From: Bacteroidales bacterium
GTDB taxonomy: Bacteria; Bacteroidota; Bacteroidia; Bacteroidales; F082
Length of the DNA stretch: 64,000 nt
Assembly: GCA_017477425.1 (NCBI GenBank)
Contig: JAFUVT010000031.1
Coordinates: 16,412 to 80,411, forward strand
Reading direction: 5' to 3'
How positions within the stretch are numbered: position 1 is the first letter of the stretch; each line of letters begins with the position of its first letter. Positions 1 to 9,151 of the stretch are shown one piece after another. The notes beneath the pieces are model-generated. The model ran no database searches. It was not told the origin of the DNA and saw only the letters and a list, made by a program, of their open reading frames with translations. Position numbers and translations under genes: made by a program.

Positions 1-1
1 A

Positions 2-931
2 ACACGCTGCGGTGCAAAGGCCTCGGCCATCAGCTTCTGCTTCCCTGGTCCCGCCGACTATCCCAACGGCATCATCGGCGACTTGGAGAACCTGCCTTCC
101 TTCAGAGGCGGCGTCCCGCTGAAAGCCATGCTCGAAAACGAGTTTCATATCCCCGTCTACATCAACAACGACGGCGACCTGTTTGCCTACGGCGAGGCTT
201 TGAACGGCCTGCTGCCCGAGGTGAACAACATGCTGGAGCAGCAGGGCAACCCAAAACGCTACAAGAACTTGCTCGGCGTGACCCTCGGCACGGGATTTGG
301 CGGAGGCATTGTTATTAATAAGGTGTTGCTCAACGGCGACAACTCGGCCGGCGGCGAAATCAACCGCCACCGCAACCCGCTCTATCACGACACCAGCGCC
401 GAAGACAGCATCAGCATCCGTGCCGTGCGCCGCGTGTACGGTCGCGAAGCCCACATCGAGTTTGACGACACGCCCCAGCCTTTCGACATCTACAGAATCG
501 CCATGGGGCAACTGCCTGGCGACAAGGAAGCCGCGCTGAAGGCCTGGGATGAGCTGGCCACAGCCTTGGCCGATGTTCTAGCCAACGCCATCTCACTCAT
601 CGACGGCATCATCGTCATCGGAGGTGGCCTATCGGGGGCTTGGCCCGTCTTCATGCCCATGCTCATCAAGAAGATGAACGAGCCTTTCACTGGCCTCAAC
701 GGGAAACCTTTGAGCCGCATGGAGACCGAAGCCTACAACCTGATGGACGCCCAAGACATGATCCGCTTCACCGAGAAATCGGGACAGATGGTCAAGGTGC
801 CGTTCAGCGACCAGACGGTGTGGTACGACCCCACCAAGCGCGTTGGCGTGGGCATCACCAAACTCGGCACCACCTCGGCCGTAGCCATCGGAGCTTATGC
901 TTTTGCTATGGAGCAATTGAAAAACGCATAA
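2..931 (+). CDS. ROK family sugar kinase-like protein, 5' truncated by window edge
   Basis: The reading frame is open from base 2, so the start lies outside the window; the first in-frame TTG at 83 is not a credible start because coding similarity continues upstream of it. The visible part has the ROK fold signatures: a glycine-rich phosphate loop (GVTLGTGFGGG), a NNDGD stretch at the sugar site and a second glycine cluster (VIGGGLSG). ROK proteins phosphorylate sugars or act as sugar-responsive repressors; the N-terminal ATP motif or HTH that would decide this is not visible. The usual zinc-binding CxCGxxGC motif is absent (the equivalent region reads GGEINRHRNPLYHD), so this is a divergent branch and the substrate cannot be named. 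A terminator follows at 976. Confidence 0.85.
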   Translation, partial: TRCGAKASAISFCFPGPADYPNGIIGDLENLPSFRGGVPLKAMLENEFHIPVYINNDGDLFAYGEALNGLLPEVNNMLEQQGNPKRYKNLLGVTLGTGFGGGIVINKVLLNGDNSAGGEINRHRNPLYHDTSAEDSISIRAVRRVYGREAHIEFDDTPQPFDIYRIAMGQLPGDKEAALKAWDELATALADVLANAISLIDGIIVIGGGLSGAWPVFMPMLIKKMNEPFTGLNGKPLSRMETEAYNLMDAQDMIRFTEKSGQMVKVPFSDQTVWYDPTKRVGVGITKLGTTSAVAIGAYAFAMEQLKNA

Positions 932-975
932 TTTTTTTCGTAAACTTATCAACAACGATTGTTGAAAAAAACACG

Positions 976-1008
976 CCCCGAAATTGCATTTTTTCGGGGT
1001 TTGTTTTG
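976..1008 (+). terminator. Rho-independent terminator after the ROK gene
   Basis: CCCCGAAA (976-983) pairs with TTTCGGGG (992-999) over a short loop and is followed by a T-rich tail. A second perfect hairpin, TCAACAA/TTGTTGA at 949-965 with an A-run after it, lies between the stop codon and this structure. Confidence 0.8.
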
Positions 1009-1091
1009 TCGCTCTTTTATAATTTCGCAAACTGAATACGCTTGCGAGAACTGCTATTGTTATTGTTTATAACGCATTAAATATCAGCAAA

Positions 1092-3869
1092 ATGAAACCA
1101 AACCATACCCAAACGGAAATTGAAGCTGACCTGTTCAGTGGCCTTGAAGAGCAGGTTGAATCCACTCCATATGAAAAAATCATCGAGTCGCGAAAAAGCA
1201 CCAGCTTTGCCGCCGAGCAACTGGCAAGTCAGGACGAGGTGCAGGTGGTTGAGAAGGACGAAAAGCCTGAGCCTCAACAGCCGAAAATCGAGTACCGCAC
1301 CTACCCTTTGGAGCAGGTGAAAGAGGCCGCCAAGGCCTATTTCCACGGCGACGCGTTGGCTGGCGACGTGTGGGCCAACAAATACGCCTTGAAGGACAGC
1401 GACGGCAACATCTACGAACTCACTCCCGACGACATGCACCACCGCATTGCCCGAGAGATTGCCCGCATCGAGCGAAAATACCCCAACCCGATGACGGAAG
1501 AGGAGATTTTCGAGGTGTTGAAGGATTTCCGTTACATCGTGCCCCAAGGTAGCCCCATGACGGGCATCGGCAACAACTTCCAGATCTCGTCGCTGTCGAA
1601 CTGCTTTGTCATCGGCAACAACGGCGAGTCGGATTCCTACGGCGGCATCATGAAGACCGACCAGGAGCAGGTGCAACTGATGAAACGCCGTGGCGGCGTG
1701 GGTCACGACCTATCGCACCTCCGTCCAACAGGCAGCCCCGTGATGAACTGCGCATTGACTTCCACCGGCGTGGTGCCTTTCATGGAGCGCTTCTCCAACT
1801 CGACCAAGGAGGTGGCCCAAGATGGTCGTCGCGGTGCCCTGATGATGACCATCAGCATCAAACACCCCGACTCGGAGGCTTTCATTGACGCCAAGATGAC
1901 CGAAGGCCGCATCACCAACGCCAACGTCTCGGTGCGCCTCACCGACGAGTTCATGCAATGCGTCAAGGAAAACAAGCCCTTCTCGCAACAATATCCCATC
2001 GATTCGCCCAACCCGAAATATACTAAGGTGGTGGATGCCCGCGCCTTGTGGGACAAAATCATCCACAACGCGTGGAAGTCGGCCGAGCCCGGCGTGATGT
2101 TCTGGGACACCATCATCCGCGAGTCCATCCCCGACTGCTATGCCGACCTGGGCTTCAAGACCTTGAGCACAAACCCCTGCGGCGAGATTCCGCTCTGCGC
2201 CTACGACAGCTGCCGCCTCATCGCCATCAACCTTTACAGCTATGTCGACCATCCGTTTACGCCCCAAGCCCGCTTCAACCATCAACTTTTCTCGAAGCAT
2301 GTGGCCATCGCACAACGTATGATGGATGACATCATCGACCTCGAAATCGAGAAAGTGGATGCCATTTTGGCCAAGATTGCCGCCGACCCCGAGGACGACG
2401 AAATCAAGCGCACCGAGAGGAACCTTTGGATGAACATCCGCGAGAAATGTCTTTTAGGCCGTCGCACGGGCATCGGCATCACCGCCGAGGGCGATATGCT
2501 CGCCGCCTTGGGCAAACGCTATGCCACCGACGAAGCCATCGCCTTCTCGACCGAGATCCAGAAACTGCTGGCTTACAACGCCTATCGTTCTTCGGTTAAC
2601 CTGGCCGAGGAACGCGGCAAGTTCACGATGTATGACGCCAAACGCGAGGAAAACAATCCCTTCATCAAACGCTTGCGCGCCTTGGACGAAGACCTCTATC
2701 AACGGATGACGCGCGTCGGTCGGCGCAACATCGCCATGCTGACCATCGCCCCCACGGGTACGGTAAGCATTTGCACCCAAACCACCTCGGGCATCGAGCC
2801 GGTCTTTATGGTGGCCTACAAGCGTCGCCGCAAAGTGAACCCCAACGACAAGGACGTCAACGTGACCTTCACCGACGCGACGGGCAACTCCTTTGAGGAG
2901 TACAACGTGTTCCACCACAAGTTCATCACCTGGTTGGAAGTGAACGGCTACAACGTGGACGAAGTGTTGAAATACGACGACGAGAAGCTGAACGCCGTCA
3001 TCGCGCAGTCGCCCTACTACAAGGCCACGGCCAACGACATCGACTGGGTGAACAAGGTGCGCATGCAAGGCTCGATGCAGCAATGGGTCGACCATTCGAT
3101 TAGCGTCACCGTCAACGTGCCGAAAGAGACAACGGAAGAGCTTGTAAGTCAGATTTATATGACCGCTTGGGAAAGCGGTTGCAAGGGCATGACCATTTAC
3201 CGCGACGGCTCACGCGACGGCGTGCTGGTGGCCAAGGAAGAGAAAAAAGACGGTCCTTCGACAGGCTCAGGAACCGAAAGATCAGGAGCCTCAAAAGAAA
3301 CCAAAAGCCGTCCCAACGACATCCGCGAGACGGCCGCTCCACCGCGCCCGAAGGAACTGGAATGCGATGTAGTGCGTTTCCAGAACAACTATGAGAAATG
3401 GATTGCCTTCGTGGGCAAGCTGCACGACAAACCTTACGAGATTTTCCTGGGCAAGGCCGAGGATTTCTTCCTGCCTCCTTATGTCGAAAAAGGCATGATT
3501 ATCAGGGAGAAAGCCAAGGGTGAGACCTCACGCTACGACTTCCGCTACACCGACAAGGGCGGCTACGAGGTGATAATGCAAGGCCTGTCGCGCTCGTTCG
3601 ACAAGGAATATTGGAACTATGCCAAGCTGATTTCAGGTATCTTGCGCCACGGCATGCCCATCCAATATGTGGTCGAGCTGGTGGAGAACCTCAACGTGGA
3701 AGAAGAAAGCATCAACACGTGGAAGAACGGCATCGCCCGCGCACTGAAGAAATATGTGCCTAACGGAGTGGTCGACGAAAAGGAAAAATGCCCCAATTGC
3801 GGCGAGAAGCTGGTCTTCGAGGACGGCTGCAAGCACTGTAAGAATTGCGGCTATTCCAAATGTGGCTAA
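1092..3869 (+). CDS. nrdJ: Adenosylcobalamin-dependent (class II) ribonucleotide reductase
   Basis: Reduces ribonucleotides to deoxyribonucleotides using a B12-generated thiyl radical. At 925 residues it has the usual length of the large bacterial class II enzymes. Visible motifs are the active-site SNCF cysteine (about residue 171), the NPCGE motif with the radical cysteine (about 363), the APTGT loop, and a C-terminal zinc-ribbon/redox tail with CPNC, CKHC and CGYSKCG. Between the catalytic barrel and the C-terminal domain lies a low-complexity linker (about residues 715-745) that contains an in-frame copy of a dispersed repeat (3252-3275). No cobalamin riboswitch could be recognised in the 160 bases upstream. 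The gene stands alone and faces tatD tail to tail with a 6-base gap. Confidence 0.96.
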   Translation: MKPNHTQTEIEADLFSGLEEQVESTPYEKIIESRKSTSFAAEQLASQDEVQVVEKDEKPEPQQPKIEYRTYPLEQVKEAAKAYFHGDALAGDVWANKYALKDSDGNIYELTPDDMHHRIAREIARIERKYPNPMTEEEIFEVLKDFRYIVPQGSPMTGIGNNFQISSLSNCFVIGNNGESDSYGGIMKTDQEQVQLMKRRGGVGHDLSHLRPTGSPVMNCALTSTGVVPFMERFSNSTKEVAQDGRRGALMMTISIKHPDSEAFIDAKMTEGRITNANVSVRLTDEFMQCVKENKPFSQQYPIDSPNPKYTKVVDARALWDKIIHNAWKSAEPGVMFWDTIIRESIPDCYADLGFKTLSTNPCGEIPLCAYDSCRLIAINLYSYVDHPFTPQARFNHQLFSKHVAIAQRMMDDIIDLEIEKVDAILAKIAADPEDDEIKRTERNLWMNIREKCLLGRRTGIGITAEGDMLAALGKRYATDEAIAFSTEIQKLLAYNAYRSSVNLAEERGKFTMYDAKREENNPFIKRLRALDEDLYQRMTRVGRRNIAMLTIAPTGTVSICTQTTSGIEPVFMVAYKRRRKVNPNDKDVNVTFTDATGNSFEEYNVFHHKFITWLEVNGYNVDEVLKYDDEKLNAVIAQSPYYKATANDIDWVNKVRMQGSMQQWVDHSISVTVNVPKETTEELVSQIYMTAWESGCKGMTIYRDGSRDGVLVAKEEKKDGPSTGSGTERSGASKETKSRPNDIRETAAPPRPKELECDVVRFQNNYEKWIAFVGKLHDKPYEIFLGKAEDFFLPPYVEKGMIIREKAKGETSRYDFRYTDKGGYEVIMQGLSRSFDKEYWNYAKLISGILRHGMPIQYVVELVENLNVEEESINTWKNGIARALKKYVPNGVVDEKEKCPNCGEKLVFEDGCKHCKNCGYSKCG
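3252..3275 (+). repeat. Dispersed repeat (CCTTCGACAGGCTCAGG family) inside nrdJ
   Basis: The same 24-base unit occurs outside genes at 12078-12101, inverted at 12124-12147, and at 14920-14943. Here it is read in frame as GPSTGSGT (residues 721-728) in the flexible linker of the reductase. Confidence 0.8.
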
Positions 3870-3875
3870 TTTGAC

Positions 3876-4646
3876 CTACAATCCAGCAAATAACGATTGA
3901 ACATTTTCCGTCGTAATGGCAGCCAATTCTTCAACGGGAATTTGAAGAATATCGGCTATGCGTTGGGCAGTATGAACCAAAAACGCCGGTTCATTGCGTT
4001 TGCCCCGACAGGGCACGGGCGCCAGATAAGGTGCATCCGTCTCCAAAACGATTCTATCCAAGGGAAGGTTGGGCAGGAAGTCCTTCACGCCACAGTTCTT
4101 GTAGGTCGTCACGCCGCCCAAGCCAAGGTGGAAACCAAGGTCAAGATAGGCTTTGGCTTCGTCTTCCGTGCCCGTGAAGCAATGCATGATGCCGCGCAAG
4201 CTGCCGTCTTGTTTCCGTTCAAGAATCTTCACCATCTTATCGAAGGCATTGCGGCAATGGATGGACAGCGGCAAACCTAGTTGCCTCGCCCAATCCAATT
4301 GGGTCTCGAAGGCATCCAATTGTTGTGTTTCGAAGGTTGCATCCCAATAAAAATCGAGGCCTACCTCCCCTACTCCAACATAAATGCCGCGCTCCAACTC
4401 CTTCTCCATCACGGTCAGCACCTCTTTGTAGTCTTCCTTGACTTCCTCAGGCTGCAAGCCCATCATCACGCGGGTACAATCGGGGTATTGCTCATGCAAT
4501 TCAAGCATCGGCGCGATGGTCGAGGCATCCACATTGGGCAGGAGCATCATCTTTACGCCTGCTTCCAAGGCACGTTGAACGGTCTCGTTCCTATCGAGGC
4601 TGAACTGGTGGTCGTAGATATGCGTATGGGTGTCAACGAGATACAT
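3876..4646 (-). CDS. TatD family metal-dependent hydrolase
   Basis: A TIM-barrel hydrolase of the TatD family; relatives are Mg-dependent 3'-5' exonucleases active on DNA and RNA and implicated in repair and RNA turnover. Metal-site motifs are visible in order: HTH near the N-terminus (DTHTHIYDH), GEVGLD, a mid-protein SIHCRNAFDK, MHCFTG and ETDAPYLAP near the C-terminus. The ATG at 4646 is preferred over a TTG at 4652 because family members start a few residues before DTHTH. It is the last gene of trpS-hflX-tatD, two bases after the hflX stop, so it is probably co-translated with hflX. Length (256 residues) is normal. Confidence 0.93.
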   Translation of the reverse strand: MYLVDTHTHIYDHQFSLDRNETVQRALEAGVKMMLLPNVDASTIAPMLELHEQYPDCTRVMMGLQPEEVKEDYKEVLTVMEKELERGIYVGVGEVGLDFYWDATFETQQLDAFETQLDWARQLGLPLSIHCRNAFDKMVKILERKQDGSLRGIMHCFTGTEDEAKAYLDLGFHLGLGGVTTYKNCGVKDFLPNLPLDRIVLETDAPYLAPVPCRGKRNEPAFLVHTAQRIADILQIPVEELAAITTENVQSLFAGL

Positions 4647-4648
4647 GG

Positions 4649-5842
4649 TCAATACAAAAAGTTGTCATAAGGATACCGAATGGCGTGCATATCACGGATT
4701 TCCTTATATAGCAAATCCCTGAATTCCTGATAATTGTCGCGGTTCTTGGCGGAGATGAAGATGCAGTTTTCGTTCATCTTGGCCATCCAGGTCTGTTTCA
4801 GCTCATCGTAGGAAACATTGCGTTTGGTGGCGGGCGTCAGGTCGTCAGGGTCTCTCTCCTCCCATGTGTAGGCATCGGTCTTGTTGAAGACGACGATGGT
4901 CTTCTTGTCGGCACAGCCCAACTCGGCCAGCGTTTGGTTCACCACCTCCATCTGCGCCTCGAAGTCGGGATGCGAGATGTCGACAACATGGAGCAAGATG
5001 TCCGACTCACGCACCTCATCCAAAGTGGATTTGAACGACTCCACCAAATGATGCGGCAACTTGCGGATAAATCCCACAGTGTCAGACAACAAGAATGGCA
5101 GATTCTCCACCACCACTTTGCGCACAGTGGTGTCCAAAGTGGCGAAGAGTTTGTTCTCGGTATACACCTCCGACTTGCTCAGCAGGTTCATAATCGTGGA
5201 TTTGCCCACGTTGGTATAGCCCACCAAAGCCACACGGACAAGTTTACCACGGTTCTTGCGTTGCACCGTCTTTTGCATGTCGATGTCCTTCAATTTCTCC
5301 TTCAGCAAGGCGATGCGTTCGGTAATCAAACGGCGGTCTGTCTCAATTTGAGTTTCACCAGGGCCACGCATACCAATACCGCCCCGCTGACGCTCCAAGT
5401 GGGTCCACATGCGGGTCAGGCGCGGCAAAAGGTATTGGTATTGCGCCAGTTCCACTTGAGCCTTGGCATGTGCCGTATGCGCATTGGAGGCAAAGATATC
5501 CAAAATCAAGCTGGTGCGGTCGATGACGCGGCATTCCAATGCCTGCTCCATATTGCGGGCTTGCGTGGCGCTGAGCTCGTCGTCGACGACGGCAATCTCG
5601 ATGTTCTCGGCCTTGATGTATTGGTGAATCTCTTCCAATTTGCCCGAACCAAGATAGGTCACGCTTGAAGGATGGTCCATGGCCTGCACGAAACGCGCCA
5701 CGGGCACGCCACCAGCGGTTTCGAGCAAGAACGCTAATTCGTCCAAATACTCTTCCGTGCGCTCGCGGCCCTGCTGTTTCGAGGCCACGGCTATGAGCAC
5801 AGCACGCTCAGGTATTTTTTCGTATGTGATGAAATCGCCCAT
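4649..5842 (-). CDS. hflX: GTPase HflX, ribosome-associated
   Basis: An Obg-HflX superfamily GTPase; known family members bind the 50S subunit and split stalled ribosomes under stress. The N-terminal glycine-rich HflX domain is followed by the GTPase core with G1 (GYTNVGKST), G3 (DTVGF) and G4 (NKTD). The characteristic RGGIGMRGPGETQ stretch precedes the G domain. It starts on the last base of the trpS stop codon (TAATG junction), showing translational coupling. Length (397 residues) fits the Bacteroidota form. Confidence 0.95.
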   Translation of the reverse strand: MGDFITYEKIPERAVLIAVASKQQGRERTEEYLDELAFLLETAGGVPVARFVQAMDHPSSVTYLGSGKLEEIHQYIKAENIEIAVVDDELSATQARNMEQALECRVIDRTSLILDIFASNAHTAHAKAQVELAQYQYLLPRLTRMWTHLERQRGGIGMRGPGETQIETDRRLITERIALLKEKLKDIDMQKTVQRKNRGKLVRVALVGYTNVGKSTIMNLLSKSEVYTENKLFATLDTTVRKVVVENLPFLLSDTVGFIRKLPHHLVESFKSTLDEVRESDILLHVVDISHPDFEAQMEVVNQTLAELGCADKKTIVVFNKTDAYTWEERDPDDLTPATKRNVSYDELKQTWMAKMNENCIFISAKNRDNYQEFRDLLYKEIRDMHAIRYPYDNFLY

Positions 5843-6834
5843 TAGTACGCTCTAAATCCAATGATCTTCCTCACCTCGTTCAGCGTCTTTGCTGCGCTCT
5901 CACGGGCTTTTTCGGCACCCATACGGGCAATGCGGTCGAGGCGTTCGGTGTCCGACGAGAACTCGATGATGCGTTCGCGAATCGGGGCAACGGTCTTTTC
6001 CAAATCCTCAGCCAGTTGTTTTTTCATGTCGCCGTAGCGGATGGAGCAGTCGTTCCATTTCTCATCGAAGAACTTCACCGTCTCAGGCTCGCTGACGATG
6101 CTCATCATCGTAAAGAGGTTCTGGATCACCTCAGGTTTGGGACTGTTGGGCTCGGTCGGGCCGCTGTCGGTGACGGCGCGCATCACTTTCTTGCGCATGG
6201 TCTTCTCGTCCTCGAAGAGGTAGATGCAGTTGCCGTCGCTCTTGCCCATCTTGCCGCTGCCGTCGAGGCCAGGCACCTTGATGGCGTCGCCACCGAAGTA
6301 ATAGTTTTGCGGCTCGGGGAAGAACTCAATACCATAGATGTTGTTGAAGCGGCGGGCGCACTTGCGGGCCATCTCCATGTTCTGTTCCTGATCCTTGCCC
6401 ACGGGCACCCATTTGGCGCGATGTTGCAGGATGTCAGCGGCCATCAAGGTAGGATAGGTAAACAAGCCAGCGTTCACATTGTCAGGCTGTTGACGCGCCT
6501 TTTCCTTGAAGGTGGTCACACGACCGAGCTCGCCGATGTAGGCGTTCATATTGAAATAAAGATACAACTCGATGGTCTCGGGCACGTCGCTTTGGATGTA
6601 AATCGTGGCCTTTTCGGGGTCGATGCCGCAGGCGAGATATTCAGCCAAGATGGTGCGTGCCGAGCGTTGTATGTTTTCCGGCTTGGGGTGCGTGGTCAGC
6701 GAATGCCAGTCGGCGATGAAGAAATAGCAGTTGTAGTCTTCCTGCATCTTCACGAAGCTGCGCACGGCGCCGTAATAGTTGCCGAGATGGAGGTTTCCGG
6801 TGGGGCGAATGCCGCTCAAAACGATGTCTTTCAT
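5842..6834 (-). CDS. trpS: Tryptophanyl-tRNA synthetase
   Basis: Charges tRNA-Trp. Class I signatures are visible: a HIGH-like GNLHLGNY at residues 13-20 and a KMSKS-like GKMGKSDGN near residue 195. The 330-residue length is typical. It heads the trpS-hflX-tatD operon; a terminator belonging to rng lies between it and the upstream gene, so transcription of this operon must start in the short interval around 6840-6860. Confidence 0.97.
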   Translation of the reverse strand: MKDIVLSGIRPTGNLHLGNYYGAVRSFVKMQEDYNCYFFIADWHSLTTHPKPENIQRSARTILAEYLACGIDPEKATIYIQSDVPETIELYLYFNMNAYIGELGRVTTFKEKARQQPDNVNAGLFTYPTLMAADILQHRAKWVPVGKDQEQNMEMARKCARRFNNIYGIEFFPEPQNYYFGGDAIKVPGLDGSGKMGKSDGNCIYLFEDEKTMRKKVMRAVTDSGPTEPNSPKPEVIQNLFTMMSIVSEPETVKFFDEKWNDCSIRYGDMKKQLAEDLEKTVAPIRERIIEFSSDTERLDRIARMGAEKARESAAKTLNEVRKIIGFRAY

Positions 6835-6861
6835 AGTTGGCAGTTATTTGGGTGCAAAGAT

Positions 6862-6888
6862 AAAAAAAACCCGCTTTGCAAAAGCGGG
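6862..6888 (-). terminator. Rho-independent terminator of rng
   Basis: An 8-bp stem (CCCGCTTT 6870-6877 with AAAGCGGG 6881-6888) and 3-nt loop; read on the minus strand it is followed by eight consecutive T residues. It lies 32 bases after the rng stop. Confidence 0.9.
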
Positions 6889-6920
6889 CTTTTCGAGGTT
6901 TTTTACGCGTGCAGTTTCCC

Positions 6921-8513
6921 TTACAGTTTGATTTCCTCGCCGTTGGCGTTGAGGAAGCTGTACTGCAGCATGTGGAAATCGGGCATCGACTCCACTTTGA
7001 ACGACCTGCCATATTTCTTGATCCACTTGCGGCGAATCGAAAACAGTCCGTTGATGCAGAGATAGGAATAGATGAACGGATGCACCTGCAAGGTGAGATG
7101 GTTCTCGTTTTGGTCAACGAGAAGGTACTTGAGGTGGTTTTCGATTTCGTCGACGAAAAGGATGGCGGGCCTGATTTTGCCCTCGCCAGCACAGACGGGG
7201 CATTTCTCTTGCACCTGCACTTCGGTCTCGGGACGCACGCGTTGGCGCGTGATTTGGATGAGGCCAAACGGCGTGGCTGGCAGCACTTTGTGCTTGGCAC
7301 GGTCGCGTTTCATGGCCTCCACGAGTGCGTCGTAGAGCTGTTTGCGGTGTTTGGCTTCGTGCAAGTCGATGAAGTCGACGATGATGATGCCGCCCATGTC
7401 GCGCAGGCGAAGCTGGCGCGCGATTTCCTTGGCGGCCTCGAGGTTGACCTGGAAGGCGTTTTCCTCTGGTGTGTTGTCCTTGCTCAGCTTGTGGCCGCTG
7501 TTGACGTCGATGACGTGCATGGCCTCGGTGTGCTCGATGACAAGGTAGACACCGTTTTTGATGGTGACGATACGTCCGAAAAAGCCTTTGATTTGCTTGG
7601 CAACGTTGTAGTGGTCAAAGATGGGTTCCTTGCCGGTGTACAGTTGCACGATTTCGGCTTTTTGCGGCGCGATGGTCTGGATGTAATTCCTTATTTCTTC
7701 ATAGAGGGTCTCGTCGTTGACGCGAATGGTGCTAAACGACTCGTTGAGCAAATCGCGCAGCATGACGCTGGTTTGGTCCATCTCGCTGACCATCCTGCCG
7801 AAGGTGGTCATCTTCTTCATCTCGATGGTGCACTGCTCCCATTTGCCGATGAGCGACTTGAGGTCGGCGTCGAGTTCGGCCACCTTCTTGCCTTCGGCGA
7901 TGGTGCGGATGATGACGCCATAGTTGTTGGGGCGGATGCTTTGGATGAGACGGCGGAGACGGTTGCGTTCTTCACTGCTGCGGATTTTCTGTGATACTGA
8001 AATACGGTTCGAGAAGGGCACGAGCACAAGATAACGGCCTGCAAATGAGATCTCTGCCGTGATTCTTGGTCCCTTGGTGTGGATGGGTTCCTTGGCGATC
8101 TGAACGGGAATCAAATCGCCCACGTTGAGCATATCGCTGATTTTCCCGTTTTTCGGGAGGTCGGGCTCAAGCTTGAGCTTGTCCATCGCGGCCTCTTCGC
8201 CTGCCACCACCATCTTCTTGTATTTCATGAGTGTGTGTGCCTGCAGGCCCAAGTCGAGATAATGCAGGAACGCCTCTTTGGGGTAGCCTACGTCGACGAA
8301 AGCCGCATTGAGGCCTGGCAAAATCTTCTTCACCCGCCCCAGATACACATCTCCAACCGCAAATTGGTTGTTGGTCTTCTCTCTGTGAAGTTCTACAAGG
8401 GTGTTGTCTTCCAGTAGTGCAATGTCAACCTCCGAAGCGTGCGAGTTGATGACCAAGTCGCGCTCCACCGTCTTCACTTCTTCTTCAACTTTTTCAAGTT
8501 TTTCTTCAGACAT
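6921..8513 (-). CDS. rng: Ribonuclease E/G family endoribonuclease
   Basis: A single-strand-specific endoribonuclease for rRNA and mRNA processing. The N-terminal S1-like RNA-binding region (about residues 35-130), the catalytic DNase-I-like domain with HVIDVNSG and the IVDFIDL motif, and the zinc-link CPVCAGEGK near residue 440 are all present. The 530-residue length matches the RNase G-like core without a long degradosome scaffold, so this is the Bacteroidota short form. It lies next to HU and mutY, an arrangement I know from many Bacteroidota genomes. Confidence 0.95.
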   Translation of the reverse strand: MSEEKLEKVEEEVKTVERDLVINSHASEVDIALLEDNTLVELHREKTNNQFAVGDVYLGRVKKILPGLNAAFVDVGYPKEAFLHYLDLGLQAHTLMKYKKMVVAGEEAAMDKLKLEPDLPKNGKISDMLNVGDLIPVQIAKEPIHTKGPRITAEISFAGRYLVLVPFSNRISVSQKIRSSEERNRLRRLIQSIRPNNYGVIIRTIAEGKKVAELDADLKSLIGKWEQCTIEMKKMTTFGRMVSEMDQTSVMLRDLLNESFSTIRVNDETLYEEIRNYIQTIAPQKAEIVQLYTGKEPIFDHYNVAKQIKGFFGRIVTIKNGVYLVIEHTEAMHVIDVNSGHKLSKDNTPEENAFQVNLEAAKEIARQLRLRDMGGIIIVDFIDLHEAKHRKQLYDALVEAMKRDRAKHKVLPATPFGLIQITRQRVRPETEVQVQEKCPVCAGEGKIRPAILFVDEIENHLKYLLVDQNENHLTLQVHPFIYSYLCINGLFSIRRKWIKKYGRSFKVESMPDFHMLQYSFLNANGEEIKL

Positions 8514-8621
8514 AGTGTTTTGCTTTTGGGGTTAACTTATTGATTATTACTTACAAAACAATAACACAACAATGGTATGCGCCATTGCTGTGTTATCATC
8601 ATGTTTAGGCTCAAGAAGAGC

Positions 8622-8711
8622 TTATTTCTTCTTGTGTCTGTCCTTTCTCAAGCGTTTTTTGCGCTTGTGTGTCGACATTTTGTGTCTTTTGTGTTTTTTA
8701 CCGTTTGGCAT
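8622..8711 (-). CDS. 29-residue highly basic peptide, probable ribosome-associated protein
   Basis: A very short frame beginning MPNGKKHKRHKMSTHKRKKR and ending RHKKK: about two thirds of the residues are Lys, Arg or His. It sits between rng and HU, 24 bases after the HU stop. I recall near-identical tiny proteins between the same neighbours across Bacteroidota, which argues for a real gene despite its size. The composition resembles small ribosomal proteins of the Thx or L34 type; whether it corresponds to a Bacteroidota-specific ribosomal protein is not decided here. Confidence 0.75.
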   Translation of the reverse strand: MPNGKKHKRHKMSTHKRKKRLRKDRHKKK

Positions 8712-8735
8712 AATATTGGGATTTTTAGTTGTTTC

Positions 8736-9008
8736 TTACTTGACAGCGTTCATGAAGGTCTTGGCAGGCTTGAAAGCCGGAATCTTGTGGGCCGGGATGG
8801 TGATGGCGATGTTCTTACCAATGTTACGGCCAGTCTTCTCAGCTCTCGTCTTGATGATGAAGCTACCGAAGCCTCTCAGATAAACGTTATCACCCTTAGC
8901 CATGGCGTTCTTCACGACTTCCATGAAGTTCTCAACAACATTCTGGACAGCACCTTTTTCAATGCCGGTCTTGCTGGCGATTTCAGCAACGATTTCTGCT
9001 TTTGTCAT
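8736..9008 (-). CDS. HU family DNA-binding protein
   Basis: A 90-residue histone-like protein that bends and compacts DNA as a dimer. The HU/IHF fold is clear: an alpha-helical N-terminus (MTKAEIVAEIA), the GFGSF turn, and the DNA-binding arm with the conserved RNIGKN and IPAHKIPAFKPAK. It is transcribed away from mutY, with a TACCTTTG box upstream, and is probably co-transcribed with the basic 29-residue peptide downstream. Confidence 0.95.
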   Translation of the reverse strand: MTKAEIVAEIASKTGIEKGAVQNVVENFMEVVKNAMAKGDNVYLRGFGSFIIKTRAEKTGRNIGKNIAITIPAHKIPAFKPAKTFMNAVK

Positions 9009-9058
9009 TTTTCTTCGTTATTTTATGGTTAATTATTACGTTTGTTGTAAATTTGCGG

Positions 9059-9066
9059 CAAAGGTA
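9059..9066 (-). promoter_or_regulatory. Bacteroidota -7 box upstream of HU
   Basis: Minus-strand TACCTTTG fits TAnnTTTG and lies 50 bases before the HU start. No TTTG box is found at the ideal 20-nt distance, so support is partial. Confidence 0.5.
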
Positions 9067-9151
9067 CGAACAATTTTCTTACAAAGACGACTTTTGTTCA
9101 TTTTTTTTCTTCTAATGAGTTATAAATAAAGAATTTCGCACAACACAAACG

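Noticed and set aside
932..1091. Cobalamin riboswitch before nrdJ
   Set aside because: The interval is too short after the terminator and shows none of the conserved B12-box sequence.
6016..7994. Long plus-strand frames opposite trpS and rng
   Set aside because: They are antisense shadows of conserved genes; compositions are His/Leu/Val-rich as expected from the complement of GC-biased codons.
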